Shown here piece by piece: positions 13,841 to 26,326 of a DNA stretch of 64,000 nt (positions are counted from its first letter, which is position 1; every line of letters begins with the position of its first letter). The DNA is taken from assembly GCA_021396245.1 (NCBI GenBank), contig WNYE01000128.1, forward strand, positions 16,089 through 80,088, given 5' to 3'. The stretch is from Sporothrix humicola (Eukaryota; Ascomycota; Sordariomycetes; Ophiostomatales; Ophiostomataceae). Both the position numbers and the translations under genes were made by a program. The notes beneath the pieces are model-generated. The model saw only the letters and a list, made by a program, of their open reading frames with translations, made no database searches and was not told where the DNA came from.

Positions 13841-14120
13841 CACCATATCACGAAATCAAATATCGTCAACAAAACACAAAATTAAAATAATCAATAACGA
13901 ATTATTCAAATTATTATTGTTAGGCTTTGGAATATTATAGGTTTAAACTAAAATTTTCTAAAATTTTATACATTTGTGTTCTTTCAAATCATTTTTTAAA
14001 TGCGGTATTTGGATTTTTTTGTGGAAAAGTAAAAACATCTTCAACAACATTCTTGTTTTAGAACAATTTGACATTTTTTATTTGTAACTTTTTAACAAAT
14101 GAAATATATTTAAACAATAG
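13841..14120. other. AT-rich island
   Basis: About 280 bp are strikingly AT-rich compared with both sides, with many runs such as TAAAATTTT. It separates a short GC-rich patch (about 13590-13820) from the 3' flank of the DUF6536 gene. No element ends or reading frames were found. Mutated repeat DNA or a transcription-termination flank are both possible. Confidence 0.6.
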
Positions 14121-14368
14121 ATACGAGATGCAGTCCATGCACTCGGTTTGGGTATAATAACGCCTATGATGGCAGGCTCCAGCCGCTCCTTCCCGCATCG
14201 TGCGCCGACGATGTTTTGTTTGGTTCTTTCCGTTTACGGTACTTGCCGTTTTCAAATGATATCCTCCCCTTCCCTCCTTCCAAAAATACAAAAGATTACG
14301 TTACATAGCTCATTAATAGGGGCAGACCCCTTTTCCCATTTCCCCTTTTCATTTCCTCACTCCTCTCC

Positions 14369-17300
14369 CTAAGCATAGCTTCTTGCAGCATCCAGGGGCA
14401 TCAACGGCCCGCTCGAAAACGCACAATGCCCGACAATAGCGTCAATATTGTCCTCTTCAAGCGTCCCGTCGGTCAACAGTTGCCCCTCTCTCGTGAGGCC
14501 ACGCTGGCGGTTGTAGCCCTGGTACGGGTGATGGTAAGATGGCACAGGACCCCAAGCCAAAGGCCGCAGCCAAAGCGGCAGGGGACCACCATTGCTGCCG
14601 TTCTGTCCCGTCACTTCGGTTGGCATCTCCTCTGGCATAGGGTGGCAGCGGGCACTGATGACGGCACTGCACGATCCGCCAGGAAGGGTCAGCGGGTTGC
14701 GGCCGAGCGAGGCATTGGGTGGTGGCGTACGACGAGCCCCGAGAACGACGACGAGAAGAGCCACACCGGCAGGGAGGACGAGCACCACGACCAGACCGAC
14801 ACCGCTGAAGCCGAGAAGAGCCAGAAGAGAGGACTCATCGACAGGCTGTACTCCAGTGACAACCACACCCTCGCTGACGGCAAAGAGGAGAGCGGCCACA
14901 AGAACGACCAGCACCCAGTGCCAGGCCTGGGGAACAGTCAAGTACAAAGACGTGGTCTGGTGGCCACGAGGGCGGTACGAGACACGCAGCGGGCGGCGGC
15001 AGTGCTGCTGCAGTTGTTCGTTGCGGTGGTGCTGGTGAGCAGCCACGTACTGGGCGGACTCGTGCGACAAGAAGTAGGCTGACAGGTGGGTGTCGACCAG
15101 CAGATAGAGAGCGGCCACACCCAGAAGAGGGAGAGCACCAAGAAGAGCTGTGGGTGTCATCATCGATGACGAATATTCTGCACTCGACAGAGGAGCAATC
15201 TGGCCAAACGAACCGAGACCGGCATCCCTGGACACAACGACCACGAAAGCAGCCAGTGCTAGACCGAAAACAACCCACCAGGCGACCGACCCGACAAACC
15301 ACCGCATCATCGAGACCGACTGGAACCAAAAGTACGTCCCAGTCTTTCTGTTTCCACGCTCATCGGCAGGACCATCCAAGAACATGGGTTGCATAATATT
15401 CTCGGGCTGCTGAGCAGACTGGCCAGATCCAGTAGACTCGACAGAAGGGCGGCCGTCTTGCGGGCCAAACCCAGGCAGACGAGGCTGGTCGACCATACCC
15501 TTCCACACACCGTGCTGCACAACATCCTCCTTGGACAACAGACAAGCGCCCCGCGTCGTCGGGTCCGGGTCACGCAAGAATGCGGCGACTGCATCGCCGA
15601 GTGTGATGAGCGGTGCCTGGCGGAAGTGGCGGTGGGCCTTGCGCGGAAGCAGCAGATAGCCAAACGACAGAACAGTCACGACGTTGAGGCCGACAATGGC
15701 GCTCAGAAGGGTGGTGTTGAGTGTGACACGGCAGGTAGTAGTGACAGTGTCGTCGTCGGCAGCAGCTGCTGCTGCACCCATCGTGGCCGTGGTCGTGGCC
15801 GTCTGAGCAAGGCAAAAGGCCACGGAAGCCTTGTTAACAACAAGCTCTGACCGGCTATCCTCGCCGTCTTTGGTGATCTGAAAGACAGACGAGCTGCTCG
15901 AGCTGGCTGCCAGAAGTACCGATCCAGCAGGCGCCGTCTGGACGACAGAGCTGTTGGTGGCCTGGAGAGTAGTCACAGCGTCGTCGGTAAGAACGATGAG
16001 AACAGCACTGTACTTGCTGGACGAGGTCGAAGATGCGTTCTTGGTGCCATCGTTGATATCGAACAAGGCGAGCTCTTCCTGGACAGCCGACATTGCTAAT
16101 ACCGACGACTGCGCCTGAAGACACTCTGAGGCTGTCAGGTTGGTCAGCGTTTGTTGCTTTGTGTTGGCGGCCAACTGCTGCAGCTGCAGGATGGTCACAC
16201 GGTCGAGTCCGCCAGCATTGTTCGACGAGCCGTTGCTGAATGTGGCGCCCTCAAGAAAAGTTGGGGACACAAGCAGGACGTTGTATGATGGGGATGCTGC
16301 CGACGACAGAGGCGCCACCAGAACGACACCGATCAGTGCGCCGTACAAAACCGTTGAAGCCACGGCGACGGCCACCACCACCAACGCCAGGACGGCACGG
16401 GCCTTGCGCTGCTTCAAGAGGAAGACAATGTTGCGCAGCGAGGGTACGCCGACATCGAGCCATTGCCGCGATGAGTGGGCAGCATCAAGTTCAGCGCGTG
16501 TCGGACTGCTCAGGATTTGGAAAACGTACTGAGCGCCGGCCAGTAGAGCAATCGAGAAGAGTGACATAATGGCACGGAGCAGCCATGCGACAGGATGGGC
16601 ACCTGAACAGGACGACGATCCGGCATCCGAGACGGGGACGGCACGACTCGTGAAAACTGTAGCCAGTGACATCTTGCTGCCATCGTTCTTCAGCACTGTC
16701 AGTGCCACAACCAGACCAGCAAGGCCAACAACAAAGATGACCACAGACAGCAGGCCATACAGAGCAACACCGGCTCTCCAGCCATGTGCCACGATTCCAC
16801 GCTGCCGTGTCTGTCGTCTCCGTCCTCCTTGGCCGTTCGTGCCATAGCTCCTGCGCTTCTCGTTGTAATAGTCGGTGCCTCTCAACATCGGCTCATCTGA
16901 CCGTCGGTGTCCGTTTGGACTCGGCAGTGGGTGGCCGTCGATGATGCCACTGTTCCGGCTGCCACCGCCGCGCAGGCGGAGATCTTCTTGTGACTTGGGC
17001 GTCTCCTCCTCTTCTTTCCGCCTCTCAATCTTGCGCTGTGCCACCGTCTCGGGCGTCTCGCCGCGCAGGTAGTTGATCACATAGTCGGGGATCAGCGACC
17101 GCCGGATCGTCGCCTTTTCGTCTTCTTCGTCGTCGTCGTTGTCATAAAAGATCCGCTTGGAGCCCGTCCTCCGCGGCTGCCATGTGGCCCGATAGCTTGG
17201 TTTGCGGATAAGGTGGACGTCTTGTGGTGCTGTGATGGTGGAGGCTGGTGATTGCGGAATGGTGGGGAGCGTGTATGTGTTGGTTTCGAGCGAGATGCTC

Positions 17301-17503
17301 TGAAAGGGCCACTGGACCGTCTGGCGAGTGAGTCGAGCCGGTTTTCGTGGTGTGATTCTGGGAGGTCAGCACACGACATTGGAAGCCGATTTTTATGGGG
17401 AAGAGAGGGCCTACTTTTCGACATTCGTGACTTCACCGTTCTCGTCCCAGTGGTACCTGTCGGCCTCATCGCCGTGGTCGCGTGGCGGGATGGTGACCTC
17501 CAT
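14369..17503 (-). CDS. Polytopic membrane protein, DUF6536 family
   Basis: A two-exon gene encodes about 1025 residues. Exon 1 is 17503-17415, starting at an ATG with A at -3. A 57-nt intron (17414-17358) has donor GTAGGC, branch CTGAC and acceptor CCAG. Exon 2 is 17357-14369. The open frame alone would suggest a GTG start at 17080, but the frame is open upstream to the acceptor. The basic, low-complexity N-terminus (about 1-225) precedes roughly eight hydrophobic segments (first near 228-250). Family hallmarks are HGWRAGVALYG before the first helix, SSPTRAELDAAH followed by QWLDVGVPSLRN, PLRVSYRPRG with a tyrosine/leucine strand, and GSCSAVISARCHP near the C-terminus. A Ser/Thr-rich, probably non-cytosolic loop with several NxS/T sites lies between helices 3 and 4. 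Function is unknown; plasma or vacuolar membrane is likely. Family call is confident. Confidence 0.88.
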
Positions 17504-20500
17504 CGTGAGTGATGGCTGGTGCTCTTTTAGTGAAGAGCAAGTATTATATCGTGTGGTGATAATTCATTGGCAGAGGTGAGTTGGGATAAGGATGGTTGTG
17601 AAAGTGAGAGTGAGCGAGCGAGAAGGAGAGAAACAGATCGAGATGTAAAGGAATGACAAAGTTAAGATGATCTCGGTTCTGTCAACTCTCAAGTGAGTTG
17701 TATGATTTTCTCTCGCAAAAAGACGATTCCCGGAAAAAGAAGAGAAACGTTCGAAAGAAAGATATGATCGGAGGGAAGATGGAAACAAAAGAACGAAAAA
17801 GAGTCTTATGAGAGAGGAATATGGGCTCTAGGATGAACAAGACGAGACTGAGGGGTCTGGACTTGTGAAGACTTGTGTATTGTATGAGTGGGTGCAGGCA
17901 GGTAATTGTATGGGAAAGATGGATGCAAGTGCAGGGGAGGGCGGGGAGGATCTGTTTTACATGTGCGAACCCTTGTCGCTCTGCGTCACACAGGGCACAA
18001 GAAGTGGAGGGCAAAGAAGAGGAAAGAAGAAAATACAGTCAAAAAAGGCTCGTGTTTGGCTACCTCGGACGTGTCGTCTGATCATGCAAGTGCAATATGG
18101 AGACAGAAAAGAAAGAAATACGGAAAAGAAACGAAAAAGGAAATATCTAAAAATGAAAAGAAGAGATGCAAAGAGGGCTGGGCGGGTATGCATGCAAGGT
18201 CTCGACATGGGAAGCCACACTTGCACACAGACACAGACCTCTTTTACTGTTTTTCTTTTCATGTCTCTCTTTCTTTCCCATTGTCTCTCATCGTCGATTC
18301 TCGCTTGCCTGCATCAAAAATCTCATATTCCTTTTCAGCTGCCGTGGTGGTGTGCTGGTGTTAGTTGGTGTTTATGCTTGTGAACACTTTTGCGTGGCTG
18401 TGTTTACACGAGAGAAAGGCGAAAAGGAGCCAGAAAAAGGGGACAGAAAAGGAGAATAATGCGCATATCCTGCAAGTGCATTTATTCATTTCAGCCTTCT
18501 CTTGTCGTCGTGATGATGGCTGGTGTTGCTTTATTGATTTTTCAAGCATCTTTCACGATGGTCATAAAGTGAGGGTTTTCCCTTTTCTTCACTCATTGTT
18601 CACCCTCATCACAATTGCTGGAGGTTGGCAGGCACGGCAGACATCTGCAGCGTGCAGCACAGCGTTGCATCGTACCTGAAGTAGTCTGGTCACAACGTGA
18701 TACTGAGACGGCTCTTGAGATCAGAGAAGCGGCTGAATTTTCTCAGTCTCTTGCACGCACAAACTCCAAAGACGCTCGGACGCCCGGTTTCCCGCCTCCA
18801 CAAATAAAACACTGCAGAATTGTGAGGGTTTGTTCAAGTCGTTCAGGTCGGGCGGCCAGCTGCCTGGGATTGAGGTTTCTCAGACAGTCATTGGCTGTAA
18901 AAGACATCCCGGCTCCTATTTTTAAAATAAGACAGGGGATTTTCAGGAGAGGTCGAGGTTTATGCAAAGGCTGTGAATGAGGCGCCCTGTCCTCTGTCTC
19001 GATGTTCTAGGTCATCCATCGCCGGTAGTGGGCGACCGGGGTGGTGGGCAGAGATGACAGGGGTATTGGTTTCGAATCGTGGAGGGGTGTGTCTCCTACA
19101 ACTGTTTTACACAACAGTATGTTCTCCCTCTTCTTTTTTGTCGTCATCAAAGGCCTTTTGGACCCATTTGCCCCATTTCCAACCCCCTGAGACACAGCCT
19201 TGTCGCCTCCGTTGGAGTGAGCGAGACTCGATCTCGGAGGAGCCACTGCAAAAAGGAATAGCAAGAAGGAATAAGAATAAGGATAAGGGATCGAGAACAG
19301 ACCAAAAGAACTCTAAGCCTTCGGCATCATGTTCGGACGAAAAGGAACACCAGGAAAAAAATAAGAAAGAACAGGAAAAAGCAAGGAATCGCACGATCGT
19401 GCACGATGATAAGGGGGTGGCGGATGGATGAAATGCGATGACAAGAGAACGAAAAAGAAAAGTTGGTGAAGCTTGGATCTCATTGGGTTGAGGCTGAAAT
19501 GACTTTTTGAGCACGAGAACAACAGAATTACACCTCTGCTCAGAAACGACAGCCACAGTTGCACAGTTGCACACTCTGCATGTCATCCCTGCTGCACATC
19601 CAGCTGGGCCGCCTCTTGGGCCGTGATCGACGTTCTGAAAAGAGGGAGGAGAAAACAGAAATGGAAAGAGGCAATGAAAAGAGGCTCAAAATACTTCGTA
19701 CGGTTGCAAATACAACGTGCGACGTGCGCCATCTCATTCAATCGTCACAATATGCCGTCTGTTAAGCGCCCAAGATGAAAGAGACGATGCACCTGCGGGA
19801 TACTGCAGAACAAAAACAGATTCGTGCACGATCCGTCTGTTCTCTCTCACTCTTTCGGTCTTTTCCTGTCTTTTTCTGTCTCTTCCGCACTTATTTTTGC
19901 CAGCCGCCCCCAAAAATAAAATATAACACTCGATCGAGCGGCTGGGAGGTGCGTCAGCTGCGACGTGAATGCACGCTGTATGCAAAGAGAATAAGACGCA
20001 GGCCGTGCGCAAGGTAAATGATGATTGATCGATGGACACAAAAGAGAAAAGAAAAGGCAGGTCAAACGCCAATCCAACGCATGGGAGATCTCCAAAACAA
20101 AAAGACGACAAAATTTTCGAGGAAACATTCAATTTGGAATGGGCTATACCTCATATTCACTGTAATAGGCCAGACAGCTCTGTTCAACGACTGGTTTGGT
20201 TGCTTTCCAACCCCTTGGATGTCATCAATCCTTGCTGCCAATCAAGAGAGGGCTTGCCATTCGACAAAGACGGTTCTGAAGCCATCCCAGTCCCTGCCAT
20301 ATATTTTACATCTAGTGCTCTTATATACAGGATATAAACTTGCCGTTCTGCCGAGCCTTGGATACAGTTTGTTGGTCTGCGGCCATATTGCGGGATACAT
20401 GGCGTTATCGTGCATTTCTCCTGTTGTTATTTTTTGTTGTCCATGAGAAAACAGTATTGCACCATGGGACAGGAGATGAAAAGGGAAACGCATATGCAAG

Positions 20501-22127
20501 ATTGAAAACAAAGCCTATCAAGCAAACAAACAAACCTTAACTAGAATCCGGGAATGTGAAAGACAGACGAAAATGAGGTTGGTGGGTTCCCGCAAATCGA
20601 GCCTGGTGATCTCTCATAGAGCCATCTGGCCGTTATCCGTGTTCGGGCAGATGCACAGTGCCTTCCTTCCCCCTACCCCTCCTTCCGTTGCCGGCCCTGT
20701 GCCGTTGCTGTGTTGTCTCTGTCCTTCCGGTTGGCGGAGTTCGGAGGCCCACTTTTTCTGTGAAAGTCGGTTGAAATGGGACAAGAGGCACTGAGAGGAC
20801 AGCATCGGACATCAGGAGGAACTGCACAGTCAATTATGTCCGGTTTTGTTTTGTATTGTGAAAATAAGTGAATATGTCCGAAAATGGCAGTTGCCATGAT
20901 AGAACACATAAAAGAAGTCTGGCCACTGACTGCATATCGTGTTATTTCCTGTCCTGTCTCCGAAGCACTTTGACTTGACCTCCTAAAACCGGACTGCAGC
21001 CCGATCACTCGACCTTGACTTTTCTTTTTGCTATCATTTATTGTGCCACATCGGGAAAACGACCTGCAAGTCATTCTTGTTTCTACTGTGCTCGTTCTTT
21101 TCTCTTTCTCCTTCTCTTTCTTTCTTCATTCACTCACCTCGCCCTTTCCCTTCCTCCACCTTCCAAGAAACGGCCCCATAAAAGCACAAAAGGAAGGATC
21201 GATCACGAATAACAACTCCGGCGGGCAACAGCAACCCCATACACTGTAAATCGATCCTTCCTGCCCAACAAATCGCATCTCCAAGCATCTATTTCCATAT
21301 ATGGACGCCTGTCTCGCCAGTTTTCCATTCTCTACTTTAGTGCCTACTGGTCTCTTGCAACTTCCTGTTTTGTCGCCAGCAGATCAGCCCACACAAACTT
21401 ACAAAGCTTCACACTGTCCTTAATATGTCTCATTCTCTGACCGGATCTCTCGGGCACTCAACACCCAACTTACGGTGAAAGAAAAGGCACGCTCGGCGAG
21501 ATGGACGCACCCAAACTCCGCAAGATCTGCTTTTTCTCAATATATATTTTCAACGGTTCTTTTTCAACTGTCTAAATGTGCTTGTTACAGTACGTTGAAA
21601 CGCGAAGACGCGAGCAGCCCCTAAATGATTCCATACAAGCACAACAAGCCCCATTTACACCTACCAAACATGGAGAAATAGCAAGAACCCCTCACTGTGA
21701 GGCGAGAACTAACTAGTTGAGCGACGACTCCTTAAAAGCGATAACGACGAGAGACGGTGTACTGCATTCACTGATTTCACCCAATGGCCTGAGACTTGAA
21801 ATACTAATCCAAAGTGTCTTTTATTTTCATATTATGTTCTCTCTTCACTCTCCTCTCCTCTCCTCTTGTTCGCTCTTCATCTCTCGAGGCAACTCGTCTT
21901 AACTTGACAAAGAACATAAAATACAGGTAAGTAACGAATGAATGAAAATGAATGCTATTTGGGTTGGTCGTCATGAAAATGAAACGCTTGGAGACTTGGG
22001 GAAAAAAAGCAAAGAAAATAAAGAGAAGAAAAAAAATACAGAAAAGGATACAAAATACAGGATACAAGACAAAGGAGATCATACTTTCGAGATACTCGAA
22101 TACCCAACATACCCAATGGGTCTCTAA
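17504..22127. other. Intergenic region, no gene recognised
   Basis: About 4.6 kb lie between the start of the DUF6536 gene and the 3' side of the LRR gene. Reading frames are short and match purine-rich or pyrimidine-rich composition (for example around 18.0-18.3 kb and 21.0-21.2 kb). The first few hundred bases at 17.5-17.9 kb are presumably the DUF6536 promoter. No RNA gene or mobile element was recognised. Confidence 0.55.
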
Positions 22128-22286
22128 TCAAACTCTGATTCTAAATTCCAAAAGATTATAGATGAGAAACCGCGCAAGCACCGGAGCCTTTCGGATGACA
22201 AAACACGCGGCAAACCAGCAGGCGATGCCGCCACAGCCCACGACGACAGTCGACACCACCATGGGCAAGAAGATCGGTACGACAAC
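22128..22286 (-). other. In-frame hydrophobic extension after the LRR gene stop
   Basis: Directly after the TAG (22289-22287) of the LRR gene the same frame stays open for 52 codons to a TGA at 22130-22128. The peptide begins VVVPIFLPMVVSTVVVGCGG, continues IACWFAACFVIRKAPVLARF and ends with a short Leu/Arg-rich tail. About 30 hydrophobic residues are followed by RK, as in a membrane anchor. The first 35 or so codons have GC-rich third positions like real genes here, while the last ten or so do not. An ATG in this frame (22262) could instead start a separate 43-codon micro-ORF. Readthrough, alternative splicing into CTAG|GTT, a micro-gene or chance are all open. Confidence 0.4.
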
Positions 22287-25200
22287 CTAGTCGTCCAGAA
22301 TCGCCGACTCGTTGCTGTCGACGTTCATCAGCGCGCTGCCGTTCAGGCCGTTGAGGTTGTTCAACCCGCTCGGACCGTTCTGGCCGCCCAGCTCGATCTT
22401 GAGGTTGGCCCGCGCCTTTTCCTGCGACTCGATAAACCGGTCCCAGTGCTCCGGGTCCTGCTCCTTTAGGATCTGCAGCATCTCTTCGCGGTCCTCCTTG
22501 AACAGCCGCACCAGCCCCTTCTCGGCCAGCTTCTTGTTGATGTTGGCGTCGTTGATCTCGTTGATCAGCTCGTACAGCACGTGGTTGTGCTCCGGGTCCG
22601 ACCCGATCTCGTCCACGCCCGAAAGCAGGTTGTAGTGCTTGAACCAGCCGCTGCGGAACCGGTGGCCCACACGCAGCGCCCGGCCCTCTTCGTTGGTCAG
22701 GCCCTTGGACGACAGCGACATGATCGAGTTGGACCGCGACAGCCGCGACGGCAGAATGTCGGTGTCGTCTTCGCCGTCTGACAAGAAGACGGCCGTCGTG
22801 TCGCCCTCGCCCTCGCCCTCGACGTCGGCGTCGGCATCGGCCGATCCCGAGTCCATGGACGACGCATGCGGCCGCTTGCTGTTGTCGGCCGTCGGCTGCG
22901 ACACAGACACGCCGCTGTCGATCGACACACGCGTCTCGGGGAACTCGGCCTCGAACCGCTTAATGATACCATCCAGCGTGTTGTCGAGGAAGAGGAGGCG
23001 CTGGTAGGCCTGGTTGTCAACCGCCGACATCGACCGCGCCTTTTGCAGTGCAGGCTGCAGACGCAACCGGATCTTGCGCGCGCTCTGCAGCAGATGCTTC
23101 GACATGTCCTTGGCTTTGCCCAGGCCGGGCAGGCTGGCACCGGCCGCCTCAACGAGCGCGCCATCGCCGTCGCGCACAACACCCTCACCAGGAGGGCCAT
23201 CGGCCATTTCGGGGCCGCGGTTCTTCAGGCAGCACTCGAGCGCCTGAGCAACACCCGTACCGCCAATCACATAATCATCATCGGGTGCCGCCTCAATGTC
23301 ACTGTCGTCCACGTCGACAATCGCGGCGTCGTGGCCAACGAGATGCTGCAGGACGTCGGGGTAGTCGACATCGCCCTTGCTCAGCGACGTCTTGGACGAC
23401 GTGCTATCGGACGTCATCGGTTCGGGTAGGTCGGTGGTCGGCGGCACCGACTTGGCGTTTCCGAGAACAACAAGCGCAGCCGGGTTGCCGAGTGTGACGC
23501 GGTCGACATTGCGAAGGCAGTACGCCAGCACCTGCTTCGCCATGGCGCGCACGATTTCGGTAGACTCGGCGGTCGGGACGGGCATGTCTACGGCGACAAT
23601 GCTCTTGGACAGACGCGTGGCTGCGAGGAACGATGCGTACAGGGCACACGCCTGCTCCTGCGTTTCTTCGGTGCGGGCATCGGCCAGCTTGGTGAGCTCG
23701 GGGTTCTGCAGAATGTTGAGATGTGCCAGCTCCTTGACCTCGGGAAGCACCTCGGCAATCGCAATGGCCTGCTCCGAGTTCATGGCTACGTCCGCCAGGT
23801 GCAGGCGCTTGAGCGACTCCATCATCGGCAGGTAGCGACGCAGCAGAATCGTGGCACTCGGGCGGATCTCGAAGAGCTCGTGGTTGTGCGACAGATCGAT
23901 GAACCGGAAGTTGGACAGCTCCACCAGCTTCGGTAGCAGCTTGCACAGCGACGCCGGCGTCAGGTTGCAGTCTGCCAGGCTCAGTGCCCATAGCGAGTCG
24001 TTGGTCGCCGCAGCGTCAGCCAGCACCTCGAGACGGTCGCGCAAGTCGTTGCCGCCCAAGTCCAGACCCTCACAACGGCCACTCGCCAAGTAGCGTGCGA
24101 CGTGCTGCACACCGGCATCGTCCAGATCGTTGTGCGCCAGGCCTAGGCGCTTGGTGCCGGACTGGATGATACCGTCGACAATCCAGCCCAGCTGCTCCGA
24201 AGACAACCCAGTGTCGCCAAAGTTAAGCAGCTCCAGCGTCGAACCGCCGAGGCGCTCACCGATCGATTTCGACAGCAGCTGGCAAACGTCAAACTGCTGC
24301 CTGGCCGGTGCCTGCTGTGCTGCTGACTTGGCGTCAGGAGTCTGGCTCGCGTGCGACGCCTTGCTATTAACAAGCACGTGCGGGAAGACGACATTCGACA
24401 GGTCAAAGGCCTTGAGCGACCGGCACATGTAGATGAACAGACACACATGCTTCCAGCCCTCGACACCAATCTTATTGTTCTTGAGGACGAGGCGCTCGAC
24501 AAAGCCGCCTTGGTGCGTCTCGCCGTGCGGGAGGGCTGCTGTCACGGGAACGGTCTGGCCCTTGTGCGAAGCGCTGCTGTTGCTGTGGAGGTGGCGGTGG
24601 AAATGGTGCAGATGGATGTGCTTCTTCTGGGGCTTGCGCGCTGCCAGAAGACCAGCCAGGATGACGCGGAGACCCTCGTCATTGAGGCCACAGTTCTCCA
24701 AGATGACCTCGCGGATGGGAACAACAGCCAAAAAGTCACCAAGAGTGACAAGATCAGCCAGCTGCAGCCAGTAGCCCGTCAAGTCGAGCTTGGAGACTAC
24801 GCCCTGTTCGCTCGAGAAAATGGCCGGGTCGGCAAGCTGCTCGGTAACCTTCTTCAATATGGGAGTTTCGCGGAGCTGACAGCAGCGGCGGTAGATGCGG
24901 ACGGGGTTTGTCGTCGGTGCGAGCTGAGTACGCGGTGTCGTTGGTGTCGTCGAAGGAGTGCTCTTCTTGCCGCCGGTGGTGTCTGAGTCGTCGCTGTCGA
25001 GGTAGATCTCCATGGGGATCATGCCGTTGGCCTCGGCCTGGCGCCTCTTACGCTCTTTACGCAGCTTGCGCTCTTCCTCGCTCCGCTTCTTCTTCTCCTT
25101 TTTACGGCTCAGATCAGCGGGCGCGCCATCGGTCTGTGCTTCGCCGTTTGTGGACGCTGGTGGTGGTGATGAGCTGGTTTTCGGTGAGGCGGTGCCATTT

Positions 25201-26326
25201 GTGCCGTCCTTGGCAGGGACAGGCGGCGCTGCACCGGCAGCTTGTGGTGCTGCGGCAGGTGTCGGGGTAGGCTTTGCGGGCGAGACAGCCGGGTTCGATG
25301 CCTCTGTCGCCGCAACAACCAAGTTTGATGCTGCGTTTACAGTGCTTGATTTCGTTTGTTGGTTCGGGTCTTCTGGCAGCAGGGCCTTGGCGTTCTTTAG
25401 CGCGTCACCTTCGCTCTTCTCAATCGTCTTCTTCTTTTGCGACTTGTCGGCAGGAACCAGCGGAAGGGGCGATGCAGCCTGTTTCGCAGCCTGGTCGGCA
25501 TCCAGGTACTTGGGCATTGGCGCAATCTCGACATCGACGCAAAAGGCAACTCGCCGCAGCTTCGCCTGGTTCAGTTCAGTCAGTCGACACCGCTCGCGGT
25601 TCTGGTCGACATTCAGGACGCGGCGCTCCACCAAGCCGTGATTTCCCTTGACGGCTGGGCCAGTGTTGCCGCCGGATGTAGACAGCCGACGCAGGACGTG
25701 CAGGAGGCCGGCCTGACCCGACGACTTTGGCGGTGCGGGTGTGTAGGGTCCCTCGCCCTCGTATTTCGCCGCATGCTGTAGTACTGCGTTCTTAGCGACG
25801 TTGGCACGGGGCACAGAGAGCTCGGCCTGCTTCGGGGCCGTGTTTGTTGCCTGAGGCGGTGTGGAGCCGGGACTTGTCGAGAATTTGGAGGAGATGTTGG
25901 AGAACCACGACGGTCGCCGGCCGCGGGGACTGCTGTTGGATGCTGGTAAAGAAGATGAGAGCTGTTGTGCGGGAGGCGAGCCGGCAGCGTTTGCGCCGGC
26001 GATCGGGATAGGAACGGGAGAAGAGGAGGGCGTGGCGCGTGGACTTGACGCAGGCGATCCGGGAATTGGCGAGGCTGCAGTCTGCGGTGGTGGAGGAGCC
26101 GATTGCGACTGGAGAGTATTGCGCCGGCGACTGGTCGGCTTCGGAGCGTTGCTGTCTGGAAGTGAGAGCCGGGTTAGCTACATGTGAGTTCATCGTAGGC
26201 CACAAAGCCGGTGGCATTGCCGCAAAGGATTTGTGCATGTCGGAGGCAGAAGAACGAACCTTTTTGTGCTCCATGGGTCATCCAACTGACATCAATGCCA
26301 TGGATGTGCTCCATGGTGCTGTTCAT
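22287..26326 (-). CDS. Leucine-rich-repeat protein with RVxF motif (Mhp1-annotated type)
   Basis: A two-exon gene encodes about 1311 residues. Exon 1 is 26326-26260 (22 codons plus one base, beginning MNSTMEHIHGIDVSW). A 104-nt intron (26259-26156) has donor GTTCGT, branch GCTAAC and acceptor CCAG. Exon 2 is 26155-22287. The apparent start at 25814 is only a GTG inside exon 2. The N-terminus is Pro/Ser-rich with RRPSWFSNISSKFS, then KLRRVAF at about 222-227, a protein phosphatase 1 docking-type RVxF. A Pro/Ala and Lys-rich linker is followed by leucine-rich repeats (about 480-920), an acidic region with a D/E tract, and a helical charged C-terminus. I recall filamentous-fungal homologues labelled cell wall biogenesis protein Mhp1; that name is from memory and function is inferred. 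A scaffold or regulator of PP1 is plausible. See the hydrophobic extension after its stop. Confidence 0.85.

Noticed and set aside
17078..17080. GTG as start of the DUF6536 protein
   Set aside because: The frame is open further upstream and joins through a good 57-nt intron to an ATG exon at 17503; a GTG start is unlikely in a fungal nuclear gene.
19060..19085. GGTTTCGAATCG resembling a tRNA T-loop
   Set aside because: One extra base in the loop and no pairing acceptor or D-arm upstream.
25812..25814. GTG as start of the LRR protein
   Set aside because: The upstream frame encodes the RRPSWFSNISSKFS region and joins through an intron with a GCTAAC branch to an ATG at 26326.
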